64,000 bases of DNA from JAKQDH01 sp029558835 (lineage in GTDB: Bacteria > Planctomycetota > Phycisphaerae > UBA1845). The stretch spans positions 1 to 64,000 of the forward strand of contig DAOQSN010000006.1 in assembly GCA_035356615.1 (NCBI GenBank). Reading direction: 5' to 3'. This document shows positions 36,987 to 45,884 of this stretch, in pieces. Position 1 is the stretch's first letter; each line of letters begins with the position of its first letter. The translations under genes were made by a program, and so were the position numbers. A model generated the notes under the pieces. The model saw only the letters and a list, made by a program, of their open reading frames with translations, searched no databases and had not been told where the DNA came from.

Positions 36987-37586
36987 ATGCCGATGAGGAT
37001 CATCGCGGGCAAGTGGAAGTCTCGCCGCCTCGCTTGGCCCACGGGGGGCACCACGCGCCCAATGCCCGACCGCGTGAAAGAGGCCGTCTTCTCGGCATTG
37101 GGGTCATACTTCGGCTGCCCGGCAGAGCTGCCCGCGCTGCGCGTGGCCGACGTTTTCGCCGGCGGCGGCACCCTCGGGCTGGAGGCGTTGTCGCGGGGAG
37201 CGGCGTCGTGCGTCTTCTTCGAGCGTGATCGGGAGGCCGTCGCGGTGCTGCGGCGGAACCTGAGCACGCTGGCGGTCGGTCCCGAAGGCGTCGTCGTCAG
37301 CGGGGATGCCTGGAGGCAACTTGCCCGCGCGGCCCAGGCGGAGCCTTTCGGCCTGATCCTGCTGGACCCCCCCTACCGCGATTCGGATGACGCCACCGCG
37401 CGGGGGCAGGTGCCGCGGCTGCTGGCGGCACTGGCGAAGGCCCCTCGGGCGGATACGCTGATTGTACTGCATTATCGGGCCGCCGCCGGCTGGGTCGGAC
37501 CCGCTCCCGAGGGCTGGGACGTGCCCGTCCAACGCCGGTTCGGCACCAACGGCGTTTGCTTCCTCGAGCGCGGCGGTACTCGGTAG
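36987..37586 (+). CDS. rsmD: 16S rRNA (guanine(966)-N(2))-methyltransferase RsmD
   Basis: Class I SAM-dependent methyltransferase of about 199 residues. The family start MRIIAGKWKSRRL is visible from ATG 36993; ATG 36987 is two codons earlier. Then come RPMPDRVKEAVFSAL, the SAM loop DVFAGGGTLGLEALSRGA and the catalytic motif LILLDPPYRD. It methylates G966 of 16S rRNA in the 30S subunit. A longer frame upstream is not conserved in this family. The CCA-type gene follows 60 bases downstream on the same strand. Confidence 0.93.
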   Translation: MPMRIIAGKWKSRRLAWPTGGTTRPMPDRVKEAVFSALGSYFGCPAELPALRVADVFAGGGTLGLEALSRGAASCVFFERDREAVAVLRRNLSTLAVGPEGVVVSGDAWRQLARAAQAEPFGLILLDPPYRDSDDATARGQVPRLLAALAKAPRADTLIVLHYRAAAGWVGPAPEGWDVPVQRRFGTNGVCFLERGGTR

Positions 37587-37646
37587 CTCCGCCCGAGGAC
37601 GAAGTCGCTAGCGGGGCCCGCTGGATGTGCAGGGAGTACCGTTGGA

Positions 37647-38906
37647 ATGCGCAAGCCGTCTCGTGACGCTCGCACGGCCGCCCTGGAGGTCATCCACGCG
37701 TTGCGCGACGCGGGGCACGTAGCGCTGTTGGCCGGCGGCTGCGTCCGCGACATGCTGCTGAAGCGGACGCCGAAGGACTACGACGTGGTCACCGATGCCA
37801 CGCCGGCGCGCGTGCACGCCCTCTTCCCGCGGGCCCGGAAGGTCGGCGCGCAGTTCGGCGTCATGCTGGTCCGCCGTTACGGGCACGACGTGGAGGTAGC
37901 CACGTTTCGGTCGGAAGGCACCTACTCCGACGGCCGGCATCCCGACGAGATTCGTTTCGGCACCGAGGTGGAGGATGCCGCCCGTCGCGATTTCACCATC
38001 AACGGGCTCTTCTACGACCCGGTGGCCGAGCGGGTCATCGACCACGTCGGGGGGACGGCGGACATCGAGGCCGGCGTCGTTCGCACGATAGGTGTTCCTG
38101 AGCAGCGTTTCGCCGAGGACCACCTCCGCATGCTTCGGGCCGTGCGCTTCGCCGCCACCCTGGGTTTTGCGATCGCGCCGACCACGATGGACGCGATTCG
38201 CCGGCACGCCCCCAAGCTGCGCGCCATCAGCGTCGAGCGCATCTGGCAGGAACTGGAACAGATCCTGACCGATCCCTCTCGGGCGCGCGGTTGGGGCCTC
38301 CTGATCGAGGTCGGCCTGCGCCCGCATCTGGTTTCGCAGTGGGAGCCGCTGACCGGGGAAGACTGGAGCGTGCCGCGGCGCCTGGCCGCTCTGCCGGACG
38401 GCGTGATTTCCGGGACTCTGGGCCTCGCGGCCGCAGTCTCCGCCCGCGGTCCCACCCAGGCGAAGAAGATCGCCCGGACCCTGCGTCTGAGCAATCGCGA
38501 GATTCAGGAGATCGTATGGCTTGTGGCGTCGCTACCCCAGGCACGCGCGGCGGACACGCTGGAGCTGGCGGACCTCAAGCTGCTGCGGAGTCAGCCCGGC
38601 TGGGACGATCTGGTGGCGCTGTTGGCGGCGGACCTGAAGGCGAAGGAGGCGGATGCGGGCCCCTGCCGGGAGCTGTGTCGCCGGGCGGCGGCCATCGCGC
38701 CGGAAGCGGTCAACCCCCCTCCCCTGCTCAGCGGGCATGACTTGGCGGCTCTGGGCCTTTCCGAAGGCCCGACCGTCGGCCCCATCCTGGGACACCTGCG
38801 CCGCGCCCAGTTGAATGAGGAAATCCGCGACCGCGCCGAGGCGGAATGCCTCGCTCGGCGCCTCATTCGCGGGGTTGTCGGCGGCGCATCGCAGTCGCGT
38901 GAATGA
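37647..38906 (+). CDS. CCA tRNA nucleotidyltransferase / poly(A) polymerase family protein
   Basis: A 419-residue class II nucleotidyltransferase. The catalytic domain has AGGCVRDMLL (29-38) and the carboxylate pair in PKDYDVVT (42-49). VEDAARRDFTINGLFYD and EDHLRMLRAVRFAATL follow, both diagnostic of the PcnB/Cca family. The last ~180 residues are helical and poorly conserved, without an HD domain. Whether it adds CCA or poly(A) cannot be decided here; CCA addition is more common outside Proteobacteria. AGGGAG precedes the ATG. Confidence 0.9.
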   Translation: MRKPSRDARTAALEVIHALRDAGHVALLAGGCVRDMLLKRTPKDYDVVTDATPARVHALFPRARKVGAQFGVMLVRRYGHDVEVATFRSEGTYSDGRHPDEIRFGTEVEDAARRDFTINGLFYDPVAERVIDHVGGTADIEAGVVRTIGVPEQRFAEDHLRMLRAVRFAATLGFAIAPTTMDAIRRHAPKLRAISVERIWQELEQILTDPSRARGWGLLIEVGLRPHLVSQWEPLTGEDWSVPRRLAALPDGVISGTLGLAAAVSARGPTQAKKIARTLRLSNREIQEIVWLVASLPQARAADTLELADLKLLRSQPGWDDLVALLAADLKAKEADAGPCRELCRRAAAIAPEAVNPPPLLSGHDLAALGLSEGPTVGPILGHLRRAQLNEEIRDRAEAECLARRLIRGVVGGASQSRE

Positions 38907-38928
38907 GGGGTTACGCGTCGGCCGCTGT

Positions 38929-39426
38929 TCAGGCCCGCGGCCCCATCGCCTGGATGCGTTCCTCCACGGTGCCAACGCGGGTTATGCGCAGGCCGAAGTT
39001 CTCCCCCACCTTGACGGCCTGACCCACCCCGATCGGACAGTTGCCGACGGACAACGCCAGCTCCGCGTCGAACGCCTGGTCGAATTCGATGATGGACCCT
39101 ACCGTGGTCTTCAGAACGCTCTCGATGGGCATGTCCCGCTCCGCCAGCGTCACCACCAGCGTCACACCGAGTCGGACAACCCGCTCCACGTCGCCCTTCC
39201 GAGGCCGGCGCACCCCGGCGGCCACGGGCACTCGGGAAGCGACGGACGACGACGAGCGCCCCCCCGGTGCTGCCGGTGGTGACTCGCCCCCAGTGGGCGG
39301 ATCGGGCACGACGGGCGTCGGTTGTGCCTCCTGCGCGGCAGGCACGCCGAACGCCTCAAATGCAGCGCCCGCCTGCGCCGCGACCCCGGCCAGGACGGCG
39401 TCGATGTCACTCTGTGAAATCGCCAT
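38929..39426 (-). CDS. fliN: FliN/SpoA-domain flagellar motor switch protein
   Basis: A 165-residue protein from ATG 39426. It begins with MAISQSDIDAVL, the signature N-terminus of FliM/FliN-type switch proteins, followed by a Pro/Ala/Ser linker (about 30-75). The SpoA domain is about 80-160: VTLVVTLAERDMPIESVL, VGSIIEFDQAFDAELAL and VGENFGLRITRV. It would build the C-ring of the flagellar motor. No other flagellar gene is in the window, so its operon is either split or the gene is solitary. It converges on the CCA-type gene. Confidence 0.88.
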   Translation of the reverse strand: MAISQSDIDAVLAGVAAQAGAAFEAFGVPAAQEAQPTPVVPDPPTGGESPPAAPGGRSSSSVASRVPVAAGVRRPRKGDVERVVRLGVTLVVTLAERDMPIESVLKTTVGSIIEFDQAFDAELALSVGNCPIGVGQAVKVGENFGLRITRVGTVEERIQAMGPRA

Positions 39427-39543
39427 AGGCGCCCCGCCTCGGTACGCGCGCACCCCAACCTCCGTAAACTGTCACGTGTATCGTCGAGAGTGACGCGTCT
39501 GCTTGAGCGTGGCGCGGCCGCACCCCACGAAACCGCCCGCCGC

Positions 39544-40785
39544 CTACTCCCACCGGCGAACGATGATGCAGGCGTTATGCCCCCCGAAGCCGAACGAGTT
39601 GCTCAGCGCGACCCGGACCCGCCGGTCGCGAGCCGTGTGGGGGCAGTAGTCGAGGTCGCAGCCCTCGTCGGGGTGGTCCAGGTTGAGCGTCGGCGTAACG
39701 GTTGCCGTCTGCAGCGTCCGAATCGTGGCGACCAGTTCGACCGCACCGCTGGCGCCCAGCAGGTGCCCTACCGCGCTCTTCGTACTGCTGATCACCAGCC
39801 GGTGCGCGTGTTCGCCGAAGACCTGCTTGATGGCCTTGGTCTCCGCGATGTCGCCCAGGGGCGTGGCCGTGCCGTGCGCGTTGATGTAGTCGACGTCCTG
39901 CGCCGTGACGCGGGCATCCGCCAGGGCCTGCCGCATCGCTGTGGCCGCCCCTTCGCCGTTCTCATCCGGCTGCGTGATGTGCTGAGCGTCCGAGGTCGAG
40001 CCGAAGCCGGCTACTTCCGCCAAGACGGGCGCCGCACGGCGCCGAGCGTGCTCCAACTCCTCGAAGACGAAGGTGGCGGCCCCCTCGGCCAGGACGAAAC
40101 CGTCCCGATCGCGGTCGAAGGGCCGACTGGCCGCACTCGGCTGGTCATTCCGCGTGCTCACCGCCTTCATGCTGGCAAATGCCGCCATTGCCAAGGGCGT
40201 CACCGTCGCCTCCGAGCCACCGGTGAACACGACGTCGGCCTTGCCGACGCGGATCAAGTCGCGGGCAATGCCCATGGCGTTCGTGGCCGAGGCGCAGGCG
40301 CTGCTGACGGCAATGCTCTCACCTTTCAGTCCCAACTCGATCGAGATGTTGCCGGAAGCGGCATTGACCATCAGCCGCGGGATCGTGAAGGGAGAGACCT
40401 TGGTGGGCCCCCTTTCGAGCAACCGCGAGTGCTGCTCCTCGATCTCGTTCAGCCCGCCGATGCCGGTTCCGAACACGGCGGCCACCCGATACGGGTCCTC
40501 ACGGTCCGCGGAGAAGCCGGAGGAGGCGACGGCCTCCCGACACGACACGAGGGCGAACTGCACGAAGCGGTCGAGACGCTTGAGCGTCTTGCTGTCGATG
40601 GTAGCGGAGGGGTCGAACGTGCGGCATTCACCCGCGATGCGCACCGGGAACCCGGTCGGATCAAAGCGCGTGATCGTGGCAACGCCGCTACGTCCTGAGA
40701 CGAGTGCGTCCCAGAACGCATCGACGCAGCAGCCGAGGGGCGTGACGGCCCCCATCCCGGTGACTACCACACGTCGTTCGGTCAT
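39544..40785 (-). CDS. fabF: beta-ketoacyl-ACP synthase II (FabF)
   Basis: A 413-residue condensing enzyme that elongates acyl-ACP with malonyl-ACP. The catalytic triad is visible: Cys164 (SSACASATNAM), His304 (NAHGTATPLGD) and His341 (KSAVGHLLGASG). The ends match the family (RRVVVTGMGAVTPLG; SNSFGFGGHNA). It is the last gene of the fatty-acid operon, 21 bases after acpP. Full length, no oddities. Confidence 0.97.
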   Translation of the reverse strand: MTERRVVVTGMGAVTPLGCCVDAFWDALVSGRSGVATITRFDPTGFPVRIAGECRTFDPSATIDSKTLKRLDRFVQFALVSCREAVASSGFSADREDPYRVAAVFGTGIGGLNEIEEQHSRLLERGPTKVSPFTIPRLMVNAASGNISIELGLKGESIAVSSACASATNAMGIARDLIRVGKADVVFTGGSEATVTPLAMAAFASMKAVSTRNDQPSAASRPFDRDRDGFVLAEGAATFVFEELEHARRRAAPVLAEVAGFGSTSDAQHITQPDENGEGAATAMRQALADARVTAQDVDYINAHGTATPLGDIAETKAIKQVFGEHAHRLVISSTKSAVGHLLGASGAVELVATIRTLQTATVTPTLNLDHPDEGCDLDYCPHTARDRRVRVALSNSFGFGGHNACIIVRRWE

Positions 40786-40806
40786 GGGTCTTGCCCGTGG
40801 AATCCG

Positions 40807-41061
40807 TCAGGACTTGTCCTTGCTGTGGGCCATGATGTAGTCGATCGCCTCCCCGACGGTTTTGAGCTTCTCCGCCTCCTCGTCAGGGATGGTCAGATCG
40901 AACTCATCCTCGAGCTCCATGACCAGCTCGACCGTGTCGAGAGAGTCCGCGTTCAGGTCATCGACGAATGACGTGGCGCGGGAGATCTCGCCCTTGTCGA
41001 CGTTCATGTGCTCGCCGACGATCTGAACGACCTTCTCTTCAATTTCCTGTGCCGTCAGCAC
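40807..41061 (-). CDS. acpP: acyl carrier protein
   Basis: An 84-residue acidic carrier protein. Ser40 in DDLNADSLDTVELVMELE is the 4'-phosphopantetheine site. The start is the GTG at 41061 (GTG CTG ACG GCA), preceded by GGAGGAGACCATC; a longer frame to 41157 has no family homology. It carries the growing acyl chain for FabH, FabF, FabG and FabD encoded alongside, and lies between fabG and fabF in the usual order. Confidence 0.96.
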   Translation of the reverse strand: MLTAQEIEEKVVQIVGEHMNVDKGEISRATSFVDDLNADSLDTVELVMELEDEFDLTIPDEEAEKLKTVGEAIDYIMAHSKDKS

Positions 41062-41249
41062 GATGGTCTCCTCCAGATACAACCAACCTCCCCATGAACC
41101 GTCTCGTACCCGCCGCAGGGTGGCGGGATCATACCCGGGGACCCCTGGGGCTGGCAACGCCCCGTGCGGACCCCCCAGCGTGCCCCCCGCCGGCCCTTCG
41201 CGAGCACGACCGATGGCTGGGCCAGGCTTCCTGCCGCCTTTGCCACCGC

Positions 41250-41990
41250 TTACATACGCAGCCCGCCGTCCACGATCAAGACCTGGCCCGTAATGAAGGA
41301 GGCGTCATCGCTGGCCAGGAAGGCAACCGCGGCTGCCACCTCCTCCACCGTCCCAAACCGCCCCAGCGGAATCAACTGCCGCGCCCCGTCCTTCACCTTC
41401 TCGGGCAGGACGTCGGTCATGGCCGTCGCGATGAAGCCGGGGGCCACCGCGTTGCAGGTGATGCTCCGCTTGCCCAGTTCCTTGGCGATGGTCTTGGTCA
41501 TGCCGATCAGGCCGGCCTTGCTGGCCGCGTAGTTCACCTGACCGGGATTGCCCATCACGCCTGCAATGCTGGCGATGTTGACGATCCGACCGTAGCGCCT
41601 CCGCACCATCAGGCGACTCACCGCCCGCATCATCCAAAACGCCGCGCGGAGGTTGACCGTGAGCACCTGCTCGAACTGGTCGTCCTCCATGCTCAGCATC
41701 AGCCCGTCACGCGTAATGCCCGCGTTGTTGATGAGAATGTCGATATGGCCGGGCGACTCCTCGAGGGCGGTCACCAGCCGATCAATGGCCTCGCGGTCCG
41801 TGACGTTCAGCACGTGGGCCTCACAGGTTCCGGGGTACTCGCGGGCCTTGATCTCGCCCGCGGTCTCGGCGAGCGATGCTTCGTCGAGGTCGCAGGCCAC
41901 CACGTGCGCCCCGGCCTGGGCCAGCCGGCAGCAGATCGCCCGCCCAATGCCCCGACCGCCGCCGGTTACCAATGCCACTCTGTCCTTCAT
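41250..41990 (-). CDS. fabG: 3-oxoacyl-ACP reductase FabG
   Basis: A 246-residue short-chain dehydrogenase. It has the NAD(P)-binding loop TGGGRGIGRA (9-18) and INNAGITRDG, and the catalytic Ser141, Tyr154 and Lys158 (ASIAG; YAASK). It ends with the FabG-type motif GQVLIVDGGLRM. ATG 41990 is preferred, with GGAGATAAGG just upstream; the frame continues to 42230 through repeat B. It reduces 3-ketoacyl-ACP in the elongation cycle. Confidence 0.95.
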   Translation of the reverse strand: MKDRVALVTGGGRGIGRAICCRLAQAGAHVVACDLDEASLAETAGEIKAREYPGTCEAHVLNVTDREAIDRLVTALEESPGHIDILINNAGITRDGLMLSMEDDQFEQVLTVNLRAAFWMMRAVSRLMVRRRYGRIVNIASIAGVMGNPGQVNYAASKAGLIGMTKTIAKELGKRSITCNAVAPGFIATAMTDVLPEKVKDGARQLIPLGRFGTVEEVAAAVAFLASDDASFITGQVLIVDGGLRM

Positions 41991-42103
41991 GGCCTTATCT
42001 CCACGATCTTGTGACATCGCCGCTCCGGGGGGCGATGCCCCACTGCCCTGCCCGTGGGATGGTCCAGCCCCGCCCCCTGCGGAGCGATGTAGCGCCGCCT
42101 CCC

Positions 42104-42248
42104 CGTATGGGTTTAGCGTCTTTAGCGTTGTGGGTGCCATGCTTTCCCGCGACCGCGGTCGCGGGTAAGCATGCCTCTGCCTGTCGCAGCACATGCCCAC
42201 GCCCGCCTGCGGCGGGTGAGGGCATGGCACCCACGCTAAACACGTACG
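42104..42248. repeat. repeat family B element (MITE-like), copy 2
   Basis: 145 bases with terminal inverted repeats gtatgggtttagcg and cgctaaacacgtac, and the same inner palindrome (gcgaccgcggtcgc) and GGCGGG hairpin as the copy at 17465-17607. It fills the 344-base gap between fabG and fabD, which holds no gene and which the fab operon transcript must cross. Confidence 0.82.
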
Positions 42249-42334
42249 CCCCCCGCGGGCGGCGTGGGCGTCGAGAACGCCTCGCCGGTCCTACGTCGGC
42301 CACGGGGGGCCGACGTTACGCCGGGCAGCGGGAG

Positions 42335-43279
42335 CTACGCCGCAGTAACGGCCACTACAGCAGCGCCGATCGAAGCGGCCGTGCTGACGTTGATCGCCGT
42401 TGCCTGGCGGTCGATCTTCCGCAGCAGCCCCGTCAACACCCGCCCGGGGCCTACCTCCACAAACTGGTCCGCACCGTCCCGCATCATGCGCTCGACGCAG
42501 CGCTGCCACAACACCGGCTCGACCACCTGCCGACGCAGCCACTGACGCGTGGTCGCGGGATCCGAATGATACTCCGCGTTGATGTTGGCCACCACGGGCA
42601 GCGCCGGTGCCAGGAACGCCGTACGGTCCAGAACGGGGCCCAGCCCGGCGGCGGCCGACTCCATGTACGGCGAGTGAAACGCCCCCGCTACCGGCAGTGC
42701 CACCGCGCGACAGCCGGCCTCCTCGGCGCTGGCCAAGGCCCGCGCGCAGGCGTCCTTGTGCCCGGAGATCACGACCTGGCCAGGGCAGTTGAAATTGGCC
42801 GGCACCAGCACGTCGTTCCCCTGGGCCCGGGCACAGATCGAGCGGGCTTGGGCCTCGTCCGCGCCGATCAGGGAAACCATCCCGCTGGGCGAAGCCAGGG
42901 CGGCCGCCTGCATGAGCTGCCCGCGCCGTTGCACCAGCCGCAGGGCATCCTCGAACACCAGCGCTCCCGCGACATGGAGGGCGGTGTACTCCCCCAGGCT
43001 CAAGCCGCCGCAGCAGGCGAACGACTCCCGCCGGCCGCCGGCTTCACAAAACGCCTCCCATAACGCCACGCTGGCAACGAAGATGGCAGGTTGCTGGATG
43101 TCGGTCTTTTCGAGCTCCGCGGCCGGTCCCTCGAAACAGAGCCGGGCAAGGTCATACCCGACAACCTGGTTGGCCTGCTCGAAGATACGCCGGGCCGCGG
43201 CACTCGCCTGGGCCGCGTCACGTCCCATCCCCACCACCTGGGAACCCTGGCCTGGAAAGATCAAAGCGCTTCGTGCCAT
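42335..43279 (-). CDS. fabD: malonyl-CoA:ACP transacylase FabD
   Basis: A 314-residue acyltransferase. It starts at ATG 43279 with MARSALIFPGQGSQVVGMG. The nucleophile Ser94 is in GGLSLGEYTAL and the catalytic His202 in AGAFHSPYM. NFNCPGQVVISG and VEVGPGRVLTGLL complete the family pattern. It loads malonyl groups onto ACP. The upstream extension to 43342 is not conserved. The family B repeat separates it from fabG. Confidence 0.95.
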   Translation of the reverse strand: MARSALIFPGQGSQVVGMGRDAAQASAAARRIFEQANQVVGYDLARLCFEGPAAELEKTDIQQPAIFVASVALWEAFCEAGGRRESFACCGGLSLGEYTALHVAGALVFEDALRLVQRRGQLMQAAALASPSGMVSLIGADEAQARSICARAQGNDVLVPANFNCPGQVVISGHKDACARALASAEEAGCRAVALPVAGAFHSPYMESAAAGLGPVLDRTAFLAPALPVVANINAEYHSDPATTRQWLRRQVVEPVLWQRCVERMMRDGADQFVEVGPGRVLTGLLRKIDRQATAINVSTAASIGAAVVAVTAA

Positions 43280-43397
43280 AGCTACTCCATGCCTCGCCAA
43301 CCCAGCGCCCGTGCCAACGGCCTGCCCCGCAACGTGAGGCACGGCACCACTCCGGAAACGTGGAGCGCATTACGTGGTCACGTGGCTGCCTTCAGCG

Positions 43398-44390
43398 TTA
43401 GAGACGCAACGCGAACAGGCCCCAGGTCAGACCCGCGCCGACCCCGAGAACCAAGACGGTGTCGCCCGGCTTGAGCGTCCCGTTCCGCCGACCTTCGTCC
43501 AACGCGAGAATCACGGAGGCGGCCGAGGTATTGCCATACCGGTCGATGTTGACCGCGACCTTCTCCGGCGGCAACCCCAGACGCTCGCGCGCGGACTGGA
43601 TGATACGCAGGTTCGACTGGTGCGGAATCACCAACGCCAACTCGTCCGGAGCCATGCCCAGCTCGGCGAGCGCGCGGTCGATCAGTTCCTCCATCTTCCC
43701 GACGGCGAACTTGAACACCTCGCGCCCGCGCATCCGCAGGTAGTGTTCCCGTTGCCGCACGGTTTCCTCGCTGGCCGGCCTGCGCATGCCCCCCGAGGGC
43801 ATAACGATGTAGTCCGCCCGCGAGCCGTCGCAGCCCAATTCCCAATGCAGAATGCCCTGCTCCGAGTTGATCGCCGGGCCGAGGATGGCCGCCCCGGCCG
43901 CATCCCCGAAGAGAATGCACGTCCCGCGGTCCTGCGGGTCGCCGACCCGGCTGAGCGTCTCCGCACCGAAGATCAGGATGTTCCGGTACAGGCCCGCGCT
44001 GACAAACGCAGCGGCCGCCATCATCGCATAGATGAACCCGCTGCATGCCGCCTCGAGGTCGAAGGCCGGAATCTCCCGCATGCCCAGCCCGTCCTGGATG
44101 TACGCGGCCGTCGGCGGGAACATGTGGTCAGGCGTCGCCGTCGCGCAGATAATGAGGTCAATCTCCGACGCGCGCATCCGCGCATCCTCGAGCGCCCGCC
44201 TGCCGGCCTCGATCGCCATCGTGGAGGTGCACTCCTCGGCGCCGACCCAGCGCCGCTCCCGAATGCCCGTCCGCGCGAGAATCCACTCCTCGCTGGTGTC
44301 CAGATACCGGATGAAATGATCGTTCGTCAGCACCCGCGCCGGCACAAACGAACCGGTGCCGCGAACACAGAGAGGAATGCGTTGGCTCAT
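43398..44390 (-). CDS. fabH: beta-ketoacyl-ACP synthase III (FabH)
   Basis: A 330-residue initiating condensing enzyme. The triad is Cys116 (EAACSGFIYAM), His257 (IPHQSNLRI) and Asn287 (RYGNTSAAS). TGIRERRWV near residue 41 and the C-terminal GAGLTWGLFALRL are typical. It condenses acetyl-CoA with malonyl-ACP to start fatty-acid synthesis. It lies directly downstream of rpmF, at the place where plsX would usually intervene. Confidence 0.96.
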   Translation of the reverse strand: MSQRIPLCVRGTGSFVPARVLTNDHFIRYLDTSEEWILARTGIRERRWVGAEECTSTMAIEAGRRALEDARMRASEIDLIICATATPDHMFPPTAAYIQDGLGMREIPAFDLEAACSGFIYAMMAAAAFVSAGLYRNILIFGAETLSRVGDPQDRGTCILFGDAAGAAILGPAINSEQGILHWELGCDGSRADYIVMPSGGMRRPASEETVRQREHYLRMRGREVFKFAVGKMEELIDRALAELGMAPDELALVIPHQSNLRIIQSARERLGLPPEKVAVNIDRYGNTSAASVILALDEGRRNGTLKPGDTVLVLGVGAGLTWGLFALRL

Positions 44391-44601
44391 GAGGGTGCCG
44401 GAGCCTCACACCGGCGGGGTCGCAGACCCCGGTAACGCCGTGCACGCGGGCCAAGCAGCGAGCGCACCCGCCGGAAAGCCTCCGCAGCAATCCCCGCTGG
44501 CTGCTTCCCCCCCCCCGCGCAAAGCCGTCGGACGGACCTGCTCTCGACCGCGCCACCCGCTTGCCGACGGCGGAACCTCCGCCACCGGACGTACGAGCGG
44601 C

Positions 44602-44787
44602 CTACTCCTCCTGCTCGCCCGTCGGCAGCATCAGCTTCGCGCTGACGTAGCCGCAGACGCGACAGGCCGCATGGGGCAGCTTGGGCTTCCCGCAATGCGG
44701 GCACGGGCTCAGGTTCACCGGACGAAGGGCATGATGGGCCCGCCGCGTCCGCTTGCGACACTTAGAAACCTTTCCAACTGGAAGCAT
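44602..44787 (-). CDS. rpmF: 50S ribosomal protein L32
   Basis: A 61-residue basic protein with two CxxC pairs of the zinc-ribbon type (CPHCGKPKLPHAACRVCGYV) after a Lys/Arg-rich start (MLPVGKVSKCRKRTRRAHHA). Length and motif fit bL32. It starts at ATG 44787 with AGGGGAG upstream. It heads the fab operon, the common bacterial linkage of rpmF with fatty-acid genes. Confidence 0.95.
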   Translation of the reverse strand: MLPVGKVSKCRKRTRRAHHALRPVNLSPCPHCGKPKLPHAACRVCGYVSAKLMLPTGEQEE

Positions 44788-44812
44788 GCCAACTCCCCTA
44801 TTCTCTCACCGC

Positions 44813-44841
44813 ACTATCCGTCCTGTCAGCTACGATGTAAA
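44813..44841 (-). promoter_or_regulatory. candidate sigma-70 promoter of the rpmF-fab operon
   Basis: On the minus strand a -35 TTTACA (44836-44841) and a -10 GATAGT (44813-44818) are separated by 17 bases. Transcription would start near 44806, about 20 bases before the rpmF ATG. Four or five of six bases match consensus in each box, so support is moderate. Confidence 0.5.
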
Positions 44842-45203
44842 AAACAACTCGCGGCTTTGATCGACGAGTGTGTGCGAACAGACGGCACACCACCCGTCCA
44901 GCACTGGCTCGGCGTCGGCCCCCAAGCTCTACCGCGGAGAGGGTACGACCGTGCGGCGACGATGTCAAGCGGCAGCACTGCGCGAGCGCAATCTGCCGGC
45001 ACGCCGCCACACTGCGTAGCCTGGGGTTCATTGCGGGGCGTGCTCTGGGCCTGAGACGTGGCACGGGCGTCTCGCCCCTGAATCCCCCGCAGGAGGTCTG
45101 TGCCGCGGCTTCCTCGCACCCCGCGGGGAAGATGCCACACGTGAGCGACTCTGAACGTGGCCTTCCCAAGGCCGAAGCCGCTGGGGTGCGGGCCGCCGGA
45201 GCC
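44842..45203. other. gene-free interval
   Basis: I see no gene, clear repeat or terminator in this stretch between the rpmF promoter region and the nth stop. Frames here have no recognisable protein content. Confidence 0.5.
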
Positions 45204-45884
45204 TCAGGCGGTTCTCTCACCCGCCTTGCCGGCCGACGGGCAGAGACGCGCGAGCGGGCAGCCGTCGCAGTCCGGCTTGCGGGCCGTGCAGACCCGCCGC
45301 CCATGCCAGATGAGGGCGTGGCCCACGAACGTCCACTCCGGCCGCGGGATGATCGTCATCAGGTCCTTCTCGATCTTCACGGCGTCCTTGCTGTTCTTGC
45401 CGGTCCAGGTCAGGCGCAGGCGTTCGGCCAGCCGGCCGACGTGGGTGTCAACGACGATCCCCTCGTTCTTGTGAAACCATGTCCCCAGGAGCACGTTGGC
45501 CGTCTTGCGGGCCACGCCCGGCAGCGTGACGAGCGCGTCCATCGTGTCGGGCACCTGGCCGCGGAACTCGTCAACGATCTTGCGACATGCACCCTGGATG
45601 CTCCGCGTTTTCTGACGGAAGAAACCCGTCGAGTGAACGACCTCTTCGAGGTCCGCGGGGTCGGCGGCCACCAAGTCGCGGGCCGTCGGAAACCGGGCGA
45701 ACAGAGCCGGCGTCACCTTGTTGACCGTCTCATCGGTGGATTGCGCGGAGAGGATGGTGGCCACCAGCAGCTCGAGGGCGCTGCGGTAGTGGAGGGCGCA
45801 ATCGGCATCCGGGTACTGCCGGTGCAGCACCGCAATGATCTTGCGGGCGCGTTTGCGACGCTCGGCCGTCGTCTCTGTAGGCAC
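45204..45884 (-). CDS. nth: endonuclease III
   Basis: A 226-residue DNA glycosylase/AP lyase of base-excision repair. The helix-hairpin-helix LPGVARKTANVLL holds catalytic Lys127, and VVDTHVGRL holds Asp146. The iron-sulfur loop C-x6-C-x2-C-x5-C (Cys199, 206, 209, 215) is intact. The start is GTG 45884. Normal family length. It is not linked in an obvious operon with its neighbours. Confidence 0.96.
   Translation of the reverse strand: MPTETTAERRKRARKIIAVLHRQYPDADCALHYRSALELLVATILSAQSTDETVNKVTPALFARFPTARDLVAADPADLEEVVHSTGFFRQKTRSIQGACRKIVDEFRGQVPDTMDALVTLPGVARKTANVLLGTWFHKNEGIVVDTHVGRLAERLRLTWTGKNSKDAVKIEKDLMTIIPRPEWTFVGHALIWHGRRVCTARKPDCDGCPLARLCPSAGKAGERTA

Noticed and set aside
44391..44601. 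Remnant of plsX between rpmF and fabH
   Set aside because: Only 211 bases, and no PlsX-like motif is visible on the minus strand.
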